Positions 34,097 through 44,322 of a DNA stretch of 64,000 nt are shown one piece after another (position 1 is the stretch's first letter; each line of letters starts with the position of its first letter). Under the pieces are notes generated by a model. The model saw only the letters and a program-made list of their open reading frames with translations. It was not told the origin of the DNA and ran no database searches. Position numbers and translations under genes: made by a program. Source of the DNA: Labrenzia sp. PHM005. Lineage in GTDB: Bacteria; Pseudomonadota; Alphaproteobacteria; Rhizobiales; Stappiaceae. The stretch lies in the NCBI RefSeq assembly GCF_006517275.1, contig NZ_CP041191.1:4459001-4523000 (forward strand). Reading direction: 5' to 3'.

Positions 34097-36319
34097 CTAA
34101 CCTCTTTTTTTCCGCTTCACAAAAGGTTTTGGCCGGTCACTCTTGAGCGATTTGCCCCGGCCAGACAGCGACGGGTTTGTCATGAAATACCGGTGCGCAT
34201 TGAACGGCTCTTCCGTTGCGCCCGGTTCAATCCTCTCATGACCGCCATCAGAAAGAATCCGCCAACTTTGCTGATTGTCCTTCAAGTTGGCGACCATGAT
34301 CTGGTCGAGCACTTGCTCATGAACCGTTGGCGTCTTCAACGGCACCAGAACCTCTACGCGCCGGTCGATATTGCGCGGCATCAAGTCGGCCGAACCAATG
34401 TAGACATGCGCTTGCGGCGACGGCAGGCCATACCCATTGCCGAAACAGAATATGCGGGAATGCTCCAGAAACCGGCCGACAATCGACTTCACGCGGATGT
34501 TTTCCGACAGGCCCTCAATGCCTGGCCGCAAACAACAGATGCCGCGAATGACCAGATCAACCTGAACACCCGCTTGGCTTGCCCGATAGAGGGAATCGAT
34601 CACCTCCGGATCGACCAGGCTGTTCATCTTCATCCAGATCTGCGCCGGCCGGCCCGCTCGGGCATGGTCGATTTCGGCCTCGGTCATCTCCAGCATGCGG
34701 CTGCGCAGATTGACCGGCGACACGGCCAGATGATTGAGTTCGGCTGGTTCGGCGTAGCCTGTGATGTAATTGAACACCCGGGCCGCATCTTCAGCCAATT
34801 CCGGATCGTCGGTAAAGAACGACAAGTCCTCGTAAATCCGCGCTGTGATCGGATGGTAGTTGCCGGTGCCAATATGGCAGTAGGTCTTCAGCTGACCATG
34901 CTCACGGCGGATTACCATGGACAATTTGGAGTGAGTTTTCAGCTCGATAAAGCCGAACACCACCTGCACCCCGGCACGCTCCAGATCGCGGGCCCACTTG
35001 ATGTTGGCTTCTTCGTCAAACCGCGCTTTCAATTCAACAAGCGCAGTGACGGATTTTCCCGCCTCAGCCGCCTCCGCCAGCGCCTTGACAATCGGCGAGT
35101 TGTTGGAAGTACGGTAGAGCGTTTGTTTGATCGCAACGACATCCGGATCGCGCGCCGCTTGCCGCAAATACTGGACCACCACATCGAAGGATTCATACGG
35201 ATGATGAACGATGATGTCCTTCTGGTGGATCGCTGCCATACAGTTGCCGCCGTGCTCACGGATCCGCTCCGGAAAGCGGGCTGTATAGGGGTCAAACTTC
35301 AGGTCCGGACGTTCCAGATCAACAACCTGGCTGAGATTGTGGAGCGCCAGCAGACCTTTGGCGAGGAAGATTTCCTCATCCTCCACGTCCAAAGCTTCGG
35401 CAACAAACTCTCTTAAGGCCGGAGGTGTTGTGTCCTGGATTTCCAGACGGATAGCGGATCCCCGGCGGCGGCGCTTCAGCGCGCTTTCAAAGAGGCGCAC
35501 GAGATCTTCCGCTTCTTCTTCGATTTCCAAGTCGCTGTCACGGATGACCCGGAACGCGCCTTTGCCCCGGATTTCGTAGCCCGGGAACAAACGGCCAATG
35601 AAGAGCGAAATCACCTTTTCGACCGCGATAAAGCGCGCAGCACCATCCCTGGAATTCGGCATTTGAACAAAACGGGCAACCTGGCTTGGAACACGCATGA
35701 GAGCAATCATGCCCTCCCCGCCAGAAGACGGCACCAATTCAAAAACGATAGAAAAACCCAGATTCGGAATAAATGGGAACGGATGGGCCGGATCAATCGC
35801 CAGCGGCGTCAGAACCGGAAAAATATAAGAGAGAAAATACTCTTCGAGCCAATTCCGCTCGTCGGCTTCCAACGTCTCCGCGCGAAGGATTTCAATACCT
35901 TCTTCGGCAATTTCACCCTGCAGTTCTCCCCAGATCTGCTGCTGAGACGCCTGCAGCTGATGGACCGCTTCCCCGATCTTGTCGAGCTGTTCGGTTGGCG
36001 TGAGGCCGTCATCTGACAGGTTGGTAACATCGGCCCGCTGCTGCCCGCGCAGCCCGGCCACACGGACCATGAAAAACTCATCAAGATTGTTGGCGGAAAT
36101 CGACAGAAACCGCACCCGCTCCAAAAGCGGGTGGTTGCGGTTCATGGCTTCTTCCAGAACCCTTAAGTTGAACTGCAGCCAGGACAGCTCCCGGTTCATG
36201 AAACGGGCCGGTGATTTCAGGAGATCGTCCGTCGTATCACGTCCAAATTTTACAACTGGACGACCGGCTACGTCTGGCACTGCGGCAACGGTGTCTTGCA
36301 CATCGACAGTCTCAGTCAT
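34097..36319 (-). CDS. ppk: polyphosphate kinase 1
   Basis: 740 residues. PPK1 features: [20 protein letters not shown] at the N-terminus, [28 protein letters not shown]-type segment seen as [51 protein letters not shown] with the first catalytic histidine, [11 protein letters not shown], and [20 protein letters not shown] with the second. It transfers the gamma phosphate of ATP to polyphosphate. The gene belongs to the conserved AI-2E exporter-hdaA-ppk-ppx order. Confidence 0.96.
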   Translation of the reverse strand: MTETVDVQDTVAAVPDVAGRPVVKFGRDTTDDLLKSPARFMNRELSWLQFNLRVLEEAMNRNHPLLERVRFLSISANNLDEFFMVRVAGLRGQQRADVTNLSDDGLTPTEQLDKIGEAVHQLQASQQQIWGELQGEIAEEGIEILRAETLEADERNWLEEYFLSYIFPVLTPLAIDPAHPFPFIPNLGFSIVFELVPSSGGEGMIALMRVPSQVARFVQMPNSRDGAARFIAVEKVISLFIGRLFPGYEIRGKGAFRVIRDSDLEIEEEAEDLVRLFESALKRRRRGSAIRLEIQDTTPPALREFVAEALDVEDEEIFLAKGLLALHNLSQVVDLERPDLKFDPYTARFPERIREHGGNCMAAIHQKDIIVHHPYESFDVVVQYLRQAARDPDVVAIKQTLYRTSNNSPIVKALAEAAEAGKSVTALVELKARFDEEANIKWARDLERAGVQVVFGFIELKTHSKLSMVIRREHGQLKTYCHIGTGNYHPITARIYEDLSFFTDDPELAEDAARVFNYITGYAEPAELNHLAVSPVNLRSRMLEMTEAEIDHARAGRPAQIWMKMNSLVDPEVIDSLYRASQAGVQVDLVIRGICCLRPGIEGLSENIRVKSIVGRFLEHSRIFCFGNGYGLPSPQAHVYIGSADLMPRNIDRRVEVLVPLKTPTVHEQVLDQIMVANLKDNQQSWRILSDGGHERIEPGATEEPFNAHRYFMTNPSLSGRGKSLKSDRPKPFVKRKKRG

Positions 36320-36405
36320 GAAGCCTTCCTTCGATCCGAAACGATCTGTTTTTCCTTTTGGGCTTTCAGATACCTAACGGTCATATCATTCGCGATTGAT
36401 ATCGC

Positions 36406-37104
36406 CTAGCCGGTTGTTGGTCCGTAGTCGGGACTTGTAACAGTTTCAAGAACCCGTCCGGCGAGTGGTTTTGTGATCTTCACCCGTCCGGCCAGCGCTT
36501 CCCTGTCGATGGCATCGACGGCGCGCATGGCGACTTCCAGTGAGCGCTCCATGCGCACCACAAGATAGTCGACCACACCGATATCAACGGCGATCTGACG
36601 GTCGGCAAAGAGTTTGACCAAGACCCGGCGCAAGAGATCATCGTCCGGCTCCAAAACTTCCACCGGCGTTGCGGCCCTCAAGCGGGACATCAGATCCGGC
36701 AACGCGACTTTCCAGGACGCGGGCCAGGTGCGACTGGTGATCAGAACCGTTTTTCCGGCCTGGCGGGCCGCATTTAACAAATGAAACAGCGCCGTATCGT
36801 TCACACCACGGTGCGCGTCCTCAATCACACAGGCAGGTGCCGCAACCAGCTCCGACACTTTGTCTTCGCTCAAGTCGTTTGCCTGAATAACGATTGCGCC
36901 GGTTTCATCCCGGAATGCTTCGACCAGATGGGTTTTGCCCGATCCGACCGGTCCGGCCAGGATCACCACCGGCGACGGCCACTCGGGCCAGCGCTCCAGC
37001 AATTCAAAGGCTGCCTGGTTCGATCGGCCGACAAGATAGTCGTCACGTCCGAGGGCCGCATCATGCGGCAAGTCCAGGGGCAGCTGGCGCGGTGTCTCCG
37101 CCAT
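36406..37104 (-). CDS. hdaA: DnaA regulatory inactivator HdaA
   Basis: 232 residues, a DnaA-related AAA+ protein without the DNA-binding domain. The N-terminus carries RQLPLDLPH, a beta-clamp-binding hexapeptide (QLPLDL) by which Hda proteins bind DnaN. Walker A is GPVGSGKTHLVEAF, followed by the segment ACVIEDAHRGVNDTALFHLL and the sensor region LITSRTWP. With the clamp it stimulates DnaA-ATP hydrolysis after replication starts. It begins 11 nt after the AI-2E family gene, so they share an operon. Confidence 0.9.
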   Translation of the reverse strand: MAETPRQLPLDLPHDAALGRDDYLVGRSNQAAFELLERWPEWPSPVVILAGPVGSGKTHLVEAFRDETGAIVIQANDLSEDKVSELVAAPACVIEDAHRGVNDTALFHLLNAARQAGKTVLITSRTWPASWKVALPDLMSRLRAATPVEVLEPDDDLLRRVLVKLFADRQIAVDIGVVDYLVVRMERSLEVAMRAVDAIDREALAGRVKITKPLAGRVLETVTSPDYGPTTG

Positions 37105-37115
37105 TGTTACTCAAT

Positions 37116-38231
37116 CTACTCTTTAGGCCCCGCGTCTGGGGCGGTCTCATCAGGCACAGCCGCGCGCAATGGGCGGGTTCCTGTATATACTGGGCTCGCT
37201 AGGTACTGCTTCAATGCGAAGCGCGCAAGCACGCCAATCATGGCCGCGGCCGGAACAGCAATCAACATCCCCACAAATCCAAAGAGATATCCAAAGGCAA
37301 ACAACGCAAACATCAGCGTCACCGGATGAAGGCCCGTGCTGGTTCCAACCAGTTTCGGCTGCAGGATATTCCCTTCCAGGAACTGACCGGCCGCAAAAAT
37401 TCCGCCGATTATCAGGATCATCGGCCAATCCGGCCAGAATTGGACCAGACCGACACCGATGGAGACGACAAGTCCGAGACCGGCGCCAACAAATGGAATG
37501 AAACTGACGAGCCCGGCGCCCATGCCGATCAGCAGGCCAAAATTCAAGCCCGCAATCCCCAGCGCAACGGCATAGAAGGTTCCCAGCAGCAAGCACACTG
37601 AGAGCTGGCCGCGCACAAATCCGGCGACAGCGCCATCCATCTCCCGCGCCAACTCACGGATTTCAAAAAGATGATCGCGCGGCAGCCAGGCATCGATCTT
37701 TTCGACCATATGGTCCCAGTCGAGCAGAAGATAAAAGGCGACGACAGGCGTGATGACAAACAGCGACAAGATCGACAAGAGCGCCTGACCACCGCTCCAG
37801 ATCGACTGCGCCAATTTGCCGACAAAGGCAGCGCCCTGCCCGACAAGATCGGACATGCTGGACTGAAGATCCGCCAGTTTAATCCCCGCAACTGTTGTCA
37901 GCCGTTCTCCAACTTGATCATTGATGAGCGTCTGGAGCTGGCGCACCAGATCCGGGAAATATTTCAGGAACAACGCCAGCTGATTGCCCAGGACGGGCAG
38001 CAGCAAAATGAAGAAAAGGATCAGCAGGAAGACAAAGCCGAATAGGATAGTGAGCGTCGCCCAAAGCCGGCCCATGCCGAGCTTTTCCAGCCGGTCGCAC
38101 ACCGGGTCCAGCAGATAGGCAACGGCTGCACCGGCGACAAACGGCAGCAAAACCCCTGAAAAAACAAACAAAAAGACGCAGAAAATGCCCAGAGAAATCA
38201 GCCAGAACTGGATCTGACGGCGCAATGTCAT
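37116..38231 (-). CDS. AI-2E family (PerM-like) transporter
   Basis: 371 residues from the ATG at 38231 (AAAGGA upstream; an earlier in-frame start at 38264 is less likely). About eight hydrophobic helices with the family pattern: FWLISLGIFCVFLFVFSGVL at the N-terminus, AYLLDPVCDRLEKLGMGR, FYLLLDWDHMVEKIDAWLP in the centre, and ILQPKLVGTSTGLHPVTLM near the end. Some members export autoinducer-2 or act as Na+/H+ antiporters; the substrate here is unknown. It is first in the hdaA operon and diverges from purM. Confidence 0.88.
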   Translation of the reverse strand: MTLRRQIQFWLISLGIFCVFLFVFSGVLLPFVAGAAVAYLLDPVCDRLEKLGMGRLWATLTILFGFVFLLILFFILLLPVLGNQLALFLKYFPDLVRQLQTLINDQVGERLTTVAGIKLADLQSSMSDLVGQGAAFVGKLAQSIWSGGQALLSILSLFVITPVVAFYLLLDWDHMVEKIDAWLPRDHLFEIRELAREMDGAVAGFVRGQLSVCLLLGTFYAVALGIAGLNFGLLIGMGAGLVSFIPFVGAGLGLVVSIGVGLVQFWPDWPMILIIGGIFAAGQFLEGNILQPKLVGTSTGLHPVTLMFALFAFGYLFGFVGMLIAVPAAAMIGVLARFALKQYLASPVYTGTRPLRAAVPDETAPDAGPKE

Positions 38232-38469
38232 GAAACGAATTCCTTTGCAGTCCGGCACAGCCACACACGTTTCAACGCAACGGCTGTTTCCAAAGCTCCC
38301 CCTGCCGGTGAGTTAGGATGCTGGACAACATCAGGTCAAGTGCCGAGGCACCAGACGTGGATCTCAGACGAATTTGGCAGGGGTCGGAGCCGCCCAGCTC
38401 TTGTTTTCTGAAGCCTCACACTGTAAGCGCGTCAGGCAAAGCCAACCGCCTAAAGCTTTGGAGCGCCCC

Positions 38470-39552
38470 ATGAGCCAATCCCCGTCCTCCGGTTCCAATG
38501 GTCTGACCTATGCCGATGCCGGCGTTGACATTGATGCGGGCAACGCACTGGTCGACCGGATCAAGCCGCTGGTCAAGGCGACCTCCCGTCCGGGTGCGGA
38601 CAGCGACATTGGCGGTTTTGGCGGCCTTTTCGACCTCAAAGGCGCCGGTTTCAAGGATCCGGTTCTGGTTGCCGCGAACGACGGTGTTGGCACCAAACTG
38701 AAAATCGCCATTGAAACCGGTCAGCATCGCACGGTCGGCATCGACCTTGTCGCTATGTGCGTCAACGACCTGATCGTTCAGGGCGCCGAACCGCTGTTTT
38801 TCCTCGATTATTTCGCAACCGGCGCGCTGGATGTCGAAACCGCCACCGATGTGGTTGCCGGTATCGCGGATGGCTGCAAGATGGCTGGCGCAGCGCTGAT
38901 CGGCGGCGAAACGGCCGAAATGCCGGGCATGTATGCTGAAGGCGATTATGACCTTGCCGGCTTTTCCGTTGGCGGCGTAGAGCGCGGCGAGATCCTGCCG
39001 CGCAAGGATGTTGCAGAAGGCGATGTGCTGCTCGGCCTGGCTTCTTCCGGCGTCCATTCCAACGGCTATTCGATGGTGCGCAAGATCATCGAACTGTCCG
39101 GCCTGGATTGGTCTGCCCAAGCTCCGTTCGACAGCACAAAGACATTGGGCGAAGCCTTGATGGAGCCGACAAAAATCTATGTCAAACCGCTACTGGCCGC
39201 ATTGAAGGCAACCAGCGGCATCAAGGCGCTGGCGCATATCACCGGCGGCGGCCTGCCGGAAAACCTGCCGCGCGTCCTGCCGGACGGCAGCTCGGCCCGC
39301 ATTGATCTTTCCAAGATCACCGTTCCGCCGGTCTTCTCTTGGCTTGGAGAAAAAGGCGGCGTGGCAGAAGCTGAAATGCTGCGCACCTTCAATTGCGGCA
39401 TCGGCATGGTGGTTGTGGTTGATGCAGCCGAAGCAGCGTCCGTCCAGAAGGTTCTGGAAGACGCTGGTGAAACCGTTGCTGAAATCGGCCGGATCGAAGC
39501 GGCCGGCAGCGCACCGGTCCTCTTTGACGGCTCTCTGGGCCTTGTTTCATGA
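38470..39552 (+). CDS. purM: phosphoribosylformylglycinamidine cyclo-ligase (AIR synthetase)
   Basis: 360 residues from the ATG at 38470 (TTTGGAGC upstream); upstream codons of the open frame do not look coding. It starts [20 protein letters not shown], then [57 protein letters not shown] and [15 protein letters not shown], all typical of PurM. It makes aminoimidazole ribonucleotide from FGAM with ATP. It overlaps purN by 4 nt. Confidence 0.97.
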   Translation: MSQSPSSGSNGLTYADAGVDIDAGNALVDRIKPLVKATSRPGADSDIGGFGGLFDLKGAGFKDPVLVAANDGVGTKLKIAIETGQHRTVGIDLVAMCVNDLIVQGAEPLFFLDYFATGALDVETATDVVAGIADGCKMAGAALIGGETAEMPGMYAEGDYDLAGFSVGGVERGEILPRKDVAEGDVLLGLASSGVHSNGYSMVRKIIELSGLDWSAQAPFDSTKTLGEALMEPTKIYVKPLLAALKATSGIKALAHITGGGLPENLPRVLPDGSSARIDLSKITVPPVFSWLGEKGGVAEAEMLRTFNCGIGMVVVVDAAEAASVQKVLEDAGETVAEIGRIEAAGSAPVLFDGSLGLVS

Positions 39553-40199
39553 GCCGGAAAAAGATCGCCATCCTGATTTCCGGGCGCGGCTCCAACATGG
39601 GCGCGCTGATTTCAGCCGCGATGGATCCGAGTTTTCCAGCGGAGATTTCCCTGGTCCTTTCTAACCGGCCGGATGCCAAGGGTTTGCAGCGCGCACAGGA
39701 CTTCGGCATTCCGACAGCGGTTGTGGATCACAAGGACTTTGGCGGCGACCGCGAAGCCTTTGAAAAATCCGTCGACGAGATTTTGAAAGCCAACAAGATC
39801 GACATCGTTGTCCTTGCCGGCTTCATGCGCATCTTGTCGCCCTATCTGGTGAATGCCTGGGCGGGCCGGATGATCAACATCCACCCGGCTCTGCTGCCCT
39901 CCTTCAAGGGCCTGGCGACCCACGAGCGGGCCCTCGAAGAAGGTGTCAAACTGCACGGCGCGACAGTCCATTTTGTGTCTGCCGAAATGGATGATGGCCC
40001 GATCATCATACAAGGAGCGGTGCCCGTGCTCGACCACGATACACCGGATAGCCTCGCCGCTCGTGTGCTGGGTGTGGAACACAAGATCTATCCCAAAGCC
40101 CTGGAGCTGGTCGCCTCCGGCAAGGCCAAGGTCAAAGGCGGCACCAAGGTCACGACTGGCGATACGGCCGAGGCTACCGCGCCGCTGATTTGGCCGTAA
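39549..40199 (+). CDS. purN: phosphoribosylglycinamide formyltransferase
   Basis: 216 residues. [14 protein letters not shown] at the N-terminus binds phosphate, and the catalytic segment reads [39 protein letters not shown] holds the DxGP motif. It formylates glycinamide ribonucleotide using 10-formyltetrahydrofolate. The start ATG overlaps the purM stop (ATGA), so the two are translationally coupled. Confidence 0.97.
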   Translation: MSRKKIAILISGRGSNMGALISAAMDPSFPAEISLVLSNRPDAKGLQRAQDFGIPTAVVDHKDFGGDREAFEKSVDEILKANKIDIVVLAGFMRILSPYLVNAWAGRMINIHPALLPSFKGLATHERALEEGVKLHGATVHFVSAEMDDGPIIIQGAVPVLDHDTPDSLAARVLGVEHKIYPKALELVASGKAKVKGGTKVTTGDTAEATAPLIWP

Positions 40200-40270
40200 A
40201 TTTCTATATATTTTTCGGCGTAAAGGCCGCCCAACCGAATGTTTTGTTCCGCGAAAATGGATCGAACGCT

Positions 40271-41092
40271 ATGCCTTCCAACTCAAAACAACTTCTAGCT
40301 GAACTTGCCGTCGAGATTGCGCGTCGATTGAGGGAAATATTTGCAAACGATGCTCCCTCAAATGCTTTACCGGGTTACTTCTACCATCTTCATACTGGCG
40401 ACTTTGAACGCGCTTGCAATTTTTTATGGCAATTAGATTGCGCGGTCGCCGGTTACGGAACTTCCAGCAAACACAACGAAATTGTGTTTGCTGATGCTAA
40501 AAAAACAAGACCTCAACATAGCGCTTGGCCTCCCTTCTTTCGGGTGTTTTCTTCCGAAGAAATTAGACAACAAATCGCCCAAACTTCAGACGTTAAATTA
40601 AATTTGCATATAGAGGACTCTCTCTGCTCGTATCTTGCCATGGCAGGAGACTATGGACCAGAAGAGCAACTTCTATCGCTAGACCGTAAACCGTTCGTAC
40701 CGCCTGAGCCTTATGAGCAAGGGTTACATCTGCTCGCTGAGCATGGATACGCTGGGAAAATCGGAAAGTACTATATCTGGACAGATAAAATCGCTCCGGC
40801 GATGCACACGGTTTATGCTTGGACCGAAGATGGACAGCCCTGGGGTGAAGTTGAAGACGCCCGCCTTGAAAACGAGGCTCGTGCCGCTTGGGAGACAATG
40901 CCACTCACAATAAAGAAGGCACTTTTCCAGCATCCGCATTACAACCTAATGGACACAATAGATGTTCTCATGAAGTTCTGGAAAGATGGAACTTGGAGCC
41001 AAAAGCCAGAGGATGAAACCCAAAATCTCGGCGGCGAACTTCACCTCGCCCGCCGCTTGATCGAAATCGCAAAAGCCGAGACACAGCCTTAG
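40271..41092 (+). CDS. hypothetical protein (low-GC orphan after purN)
   Basis: 273 residues from the ATG at 40271; no good ribosome-binding site is visible, and the frame is open back to 40190. No family recognised. It has no signal peptide or membrane helix, and looks like a soluble globular protein with many aromatic residues (YFYHLHTGDFERACNFLW, GKIGKYYIWTDKIAPAMHTV). The base composition is more AT-rich than purM/purN and codon use is less biased, suggesting acquisition. It lies 71 nt downstream of purN on the same strand. Confidence 0.7.
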   Translation: MPSNSKQLLAELAVEIARRLREIFANDAPSNALPGYFYHLHTGDFERACNFLWQLDCAVAGYGTSSKHNEIVFADAKKTRPQHSAWPPFFRVFSSEEIRQQIAQTSDVKLNLHIEDSLCSYLAMAGDYGPEEQLLSLDRKPFVPPEPYEQGLHLLAEHGYAGKIGKYYIWTDKIAPAMHTVYAWTEDGQPWGEVEDARLENEARAAWETMPLTIKKALFQHPHYNLMDTIDVLMKFWKDGTWSQKPEDETQNLGGELHLARRLIEIAKAETQP

Positions 41093-41158
41093 ACGCGGCT
41101 GACCGCCGAACCTTTCACTTTCCTCAGGTAGGAACCAGCGATCGGAACTGACCCGCCG

Positions 41159-41254
41159 TTGCTCTTTCAAGCCGTTTTTTTGTTGACCGTACCGGCATGG
41201 ATTGCCGGATCAACTCTACTGCTGTCCGGCTTAATCTACGCCACATATCGCTAG
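41159..41254 (+). CDS. possible 31-residue membrane peptide
   Basis: TTG at 41159 to TAG at 41252-41254. The peptide is almost entirely one hydrophobic helix (FQAVFLLTVPAWIAGSTLLL) ending in SGLIYATYR. A weak GGAA lies upstream. The composition suggests a genuine small membrane protein, but the start is non-standard and no homologue is known to me. Confidence 0.3.
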   Translation: MLFQAVFLLTVPAWIAGSTLLLSGLIYATYR

Positions 41255-41328
41255 CCGCTATTACGTTTGGTGAAGTCTCCCGAACGCCTTAGTGCAGACG
41301 TGGGCCTTGTTTATGGCACAGACCAATT

Positions 41329-41472
41329 CTCCCCCTTGAGTGGGAGATGTCGGCGACCGCGGACAGAGGGGGGGGGTGAACGGCTGTAGACAAAACAAAA
41401 AAGCGCGTTTTTGAGGAAAGGTTTCCCCCCCCTCTGCCTCCTGCCGGAGGCATATCCCCCTCAAGGGTGGAG
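41329..41472. repeat. inverted pair of ~48-bp C/G-run palindromic repeats
   Basis: CTCCCCCTTGAGTGGGAGAT (41329 onward, ending in a run of G near 41375) and, in inverse orientation, a run of C then GGGTGGAG ending at 41472. Reverse-complementing the second gives a near copy of the first. The sequence type (CTCCCCCTTGAG...GGCAGAGGGGGG) resembles dispersed intergenic repeats common in Rhizobiales genomes. Confidence 0.7.
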
Positions 41473-41672
41473 ACGGGAACAAGCGGTGGCGGTTGTTTCA
41501 TGTCTGAAGAATCGGACATCCGAAAAAGCACAGCACTTCAAAAAGAAACATAAGATCTGCTCAGCTTAGCCGGACAGCAGTGGGCTTGACCCGAGATCCA
41601 TGCCGTTCCAGGTCGGCTCGGTCAGCTGTGAAAGGCTGCACACAGAGAGACCGTCTGGCCGTAATCTCCCCC

Positions 41673-42560
41673 TCACCGCGTTCCGATCTGCTCCATGGAA
41701 ATCGTCCGACCAAAAACCCGTTCGGCGTTTTTGTAGGCGAGTTTTTCGGCGATTGGTCTGGGGAATTGGGACAGCCACATCCGGTTCATGTCCATGATCG
41801 CCGAATAGTTTTCCCACTGGCTATTGACCCAAGTATCGCTGCCGATCATCAGCCGGTCCTGGAAATCCAGAATAATTTCCACCCAATCCGGGCTAAGTTT
41901 GTCTCCGGGTCCGGCAATGTCCCACTCCCGCAATGACGTATCGGCCAGAAGCGCCGGAAACTCTTCCATCAGCCCATAGACCTCCTGGGCAGATGTTGAA
42001 AGGCCGGCATGGGCCCATATGATTTTGACGTCGGGGTCGAGCCCATAAAGCCAACGGATGGGTTCGGCGCCCGAATGAACATGAAGATAGATATCCCGAT
42101 CCTTCGCCATCTTGATGATCTTTCGAAACAGCGGCGCGTCGGAGGTATCCAGCTGGTGGATGTGGAATTCGCCAATCCCTTCATGGGGATAGGTTTCCAA
42201 GCGGCCATGAAGGTAATCCTCCATGCCCTCCATTTTGGTCCAGTTCGACGACCCGGCGCTGCCATGATAGGGGCGCAACTCCGGCACGATCCGGTCCGGG
42301 GCGTATTCGAGAAGCATGATGGTGCCCGAATCGGGCGTTGACGAGACGAGCGCCATGGCAACCCCGTTCCGGTCCATCAGTTCGACGACCGTTTCGACCG
42401 GATATCTCTGCCAAGCCGGCTCCTTGTAATGCATATGGGCGTCAAACAGCGGCAAATCCTTCACCGCAGCCCCAATCGGCGGCGCTTTTTCATCAGCAAG
42501 GCTGCCGCCGGTCACCGCCCCCAACGCTAGAACAGCCAAGGCCATACTTTTGATCGTCAT
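41673..42560 (-). CDS. secreted amidohydrolase-family (TIM-barrel) protein
   Basis: 295 residues. A signal peptide of about 22 residues (SMALAVLALGAVTGGSLA-DE) is followed by an amidohydrolase_2-type barrel: LPLFDAHMHYKEPAWQRYP with the HxH pair, IYLHVHSGAEPIRWL, KIIWAHAGLS, and RLMIGSDTWVNSQW with the late aspartate. This suggests a periplasmic hydrolase or decarboxylase with a metal centre; the substrate is unknown. It diverges from a MocR-type regulator, which may control it. Confidence 0.8.
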   Translation of the reverse strand: MTIKSMALAVLALGAVTGGSLADEKAPPIGAAVKDLPLFDAHMHYKEPAWQRYPVETVVELMDRNGVAMALVSSTPDSGTIMLLEYAPDRIVPELRPYHGSAGSSNWTKMEGMEDYLHGRLETYPHEGIGEFHIHQLDTSDAPLFRKIIKMAKDRDIYLHVHSGAEPIRWLYGLDPDVKIIWAHAGLSTSAQEVYGLMEEFPALLADTSLREWDIAGPGDKLSPDWVEIILDFQDRLMIGSDTWVNSQWENYSAIMDMNRMWLSQFPRPIAEKLAYKNAERVFGRTISMEQIGTR

Positions 42561-42690
42561 GTTTTTGTCTCATCGTTGTCCGCCGTCCGGCCGATTATAG
42601 AGCGGACGGCTGATCCGGATAGCTGCAGATCGTTCGGAACTTTTCTCCATCCGTCTGGCTTTTTTGCAGCAGGTGACAAAATGGATCGAA

Positions 42691-42702
42691 CCGTATATAC
42701 GG
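42691..42702. promoter_or_regulatory. palindromic operator candidate upstream of MocR-type gene
   Basis: CCGTATATACGG is a perfect 12-bp palindrome, 35 bp before the regulator start, in the divergent gap with the amidohydrolase gene. It is followed by CATTATACAGTC, which may hold a -10 element. Confidence 0.5.
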
Positions 42703-42736
42703 TCATTATACAGTCAATTTACTGGAATGACCTTAG

Positions 42737-44131
42737 ATGACCGACTGGCGCCCCGACCTTACCCGAAGCAATGCTCCCCGGTATCTCGCACTGGCCGACC
42801 AGATCGAACAAGATATCGCCGCTGGCCGCCTCAAAGCCGGTGACCGGCTACCGGCACAGCGGCGCCTCGCCGCCCAACTGGGTCTCGATTTCACAACGGT
42901 CGCCCGCGGGTATACCGAAGCCCAACGGCGCGGTGTGATTTCATCCCAGGTTGGCAGCGGCACCTTTGTCTCTGAAACATACCAACCAGCTCCGAACCGC
43001 GCTGCGACCTCTTCGTCCCGCCACCCCTGCCCAGCAGACACATCCATGAACCTCCCGCCGGAACCAGATGATCCGGCTTTGAAATCCAAAATGCGGGACT
43101 GTCTGACCGCTCTCTCCGCGGACCTGATCCCGCTGATGCGCTATCAGACCTTTGACGGCTGTGAGCCGGCTCTCGAAGCTGCAATCACATGGCTGCAGCG
43201 GTCCGGCCTGACAGCTGACCCGGAGAGAATCCAGATAGCCCCGGGAGCCCAGGCGGCACTGGCAGCCATCTTAAGCGGACTGACACAGCCGGGCGATATG
43301 ATCGCGTGCGAGAGGATCACGTACCCGGGGCTTCGCTCGCTTGGTGCCCAAATGGGTCTCAAGCTGATTGGCCTGCCGATGGATGCTGACGGGATCGAAC
43401 CGGATGCACTGGAAACCGCCTGCCAAACGAACGAGTTAAAGGCGCTTTACCTCAATCCAACGCTGCAAAACCCCACCACCCGAACCGTTCCTCTGGGCCG
43501 GCGGCAGGCCTTGGTGGAAATCGCGGCGCGCTACAATATCCCGATCCTGGAAGACGATCCCTATAGTCCCCTTTTGCCGGTTGCCCCGCTTCCCTTTGCA
43601 GCATTAGCACCGCAGAACACTTGGTATATCGGCTCCTTGTCGAAGTCACTGGGTGCAGGCTTGCGGATTGCTTATGTACAAGCGCCGAACAAAAAAGCAG
43701 CTTGGCAGATGTCGCGGGCGCTGCGCGCATCGCACGTCATGCCACCCCCCTTGATGGTGGCGCTGGCCAGCCAATGGGTGCTGGACGGGACAGCCGCTGA
43801 AATCTGCTCAACCATTGCTGTTGAAAGCGCCGAGCGGCAGAAGCTCGCGGCAAAAAGGCTGCAAAGCCGGGACTACCTTGCCAACTCAAACGGGTTTCAT
43901 CTGTGGCTTGCCCTAAAAAACAGTTGGACCCGCGCCGCTTTTGCCAGCCAGGTGCGCGGTCTCGGCCTTGGCATTACAGAAAGCGACGCCTTTACGGTTC
44001 AAGGCACCCCGGCAGAGGCTGTTCGCCTGTGCCTTGGCGGACCGGTCTCCCGAAGCACCTTGGACAGTGCCTTGGAGAGCATTGCCAACCTTTTGGAAAC
44101 GTCGCCTGAACAAGCCTCGGCCTATTTCTGA
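42737..44131 (+). CDS. MocR/PdxR-type regulator (GntR HTH fused to aminotransferase)
   Basis: 464 residues. N-terminal GntR winged helix: RYLALADQIEQDIAAGRLKA, GDRLPAQRRLAAQLGLDFTT, RGYTEAQRRGVISSQVGSGT. The rest is a fold-type I aminotransferase domain: AALAAILSGLTQPGD, YLNPTLQNPTTRTVPL, LEDDPYSPLLP, and the PLP lysine in IGSLSKSLGAGLRIAY. Such proteins sense PLP or an amino-compound aldimine and control a divergent gene, here possibly the amidohydrolase. A palindrome lies just upstream of its start. Confidence 0.9.
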   Translation: MTDWRPDLTRSNAPRYLALADQIEQDIAAGRLKAGDRLPAQRRLAAQLGLDFTTVARGYTEAQRRGVISSQVGSGTFVSETYQPAPNRAATSSSRHPCPADTSMNLPPEPDDPALKSKMRDCLTALSADLIPLMRYQTFDGCEPALEAAITWLQRSGLTADPERIQIAPGAQAALAAILSGLTQPGDMIACERITYPGLRSLGAQMGLKLIGLPMDADGIEPDALETACQTNELKALYLNPTLQNPTTRTVPLGRRQALVEIAARYNIPILEDDPYSPLLPVAPLPFAALAPQNTWYIGSLSKSLGAGLRIAYVQAPNKKAAWQMSRALRASHVMPPPLMVALASQWVLDGTAAEICSTIAVESAERQKLAAKRLQSRDYLANSNGFHLWLALKNSWTRAAFASQVRGLGLGITESDAFTVQGTPAEAVRLCLGGPVSRSTLDSALESIANLLETSPEQASAYF

Positions 44132-44322
44132 GTGCTTACGCCAAACCGGAACAAGACAATAGGAACCAAAATGCCGCAACCCGGGGGCTTGCAGCTTGCG
44201 CACAATCAGGTATTTTTGACTGCAGACAAAATGAAGTTATTTCTCCAATTGACTGCAAATGACCGCATAGACACCCCTGCGGTTTCAAGCGCAGGCATGT
44301 GAACATCTGAAAGGCTCCATGG

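Larger units (their letters stand above)
41093..41672. other. 580-bp region with a possible tiny ORF and a repeat pair
   Basis: No ordinary gene is seen. It contains a 31-codon hydrophobic frame (41159-41254), an inverted repeat pair (41329-41472), and otherwise unstructured sequence up to the amidohydrolase stop at 41673. Confidence 0.6.

Noticed and set aside
34070..35416. 448-codon open frame on the plus strand opposite ppk
   Set aside because: It is antisense to a full-length, motif-complete ppk; the composition is a mirror of that gene.
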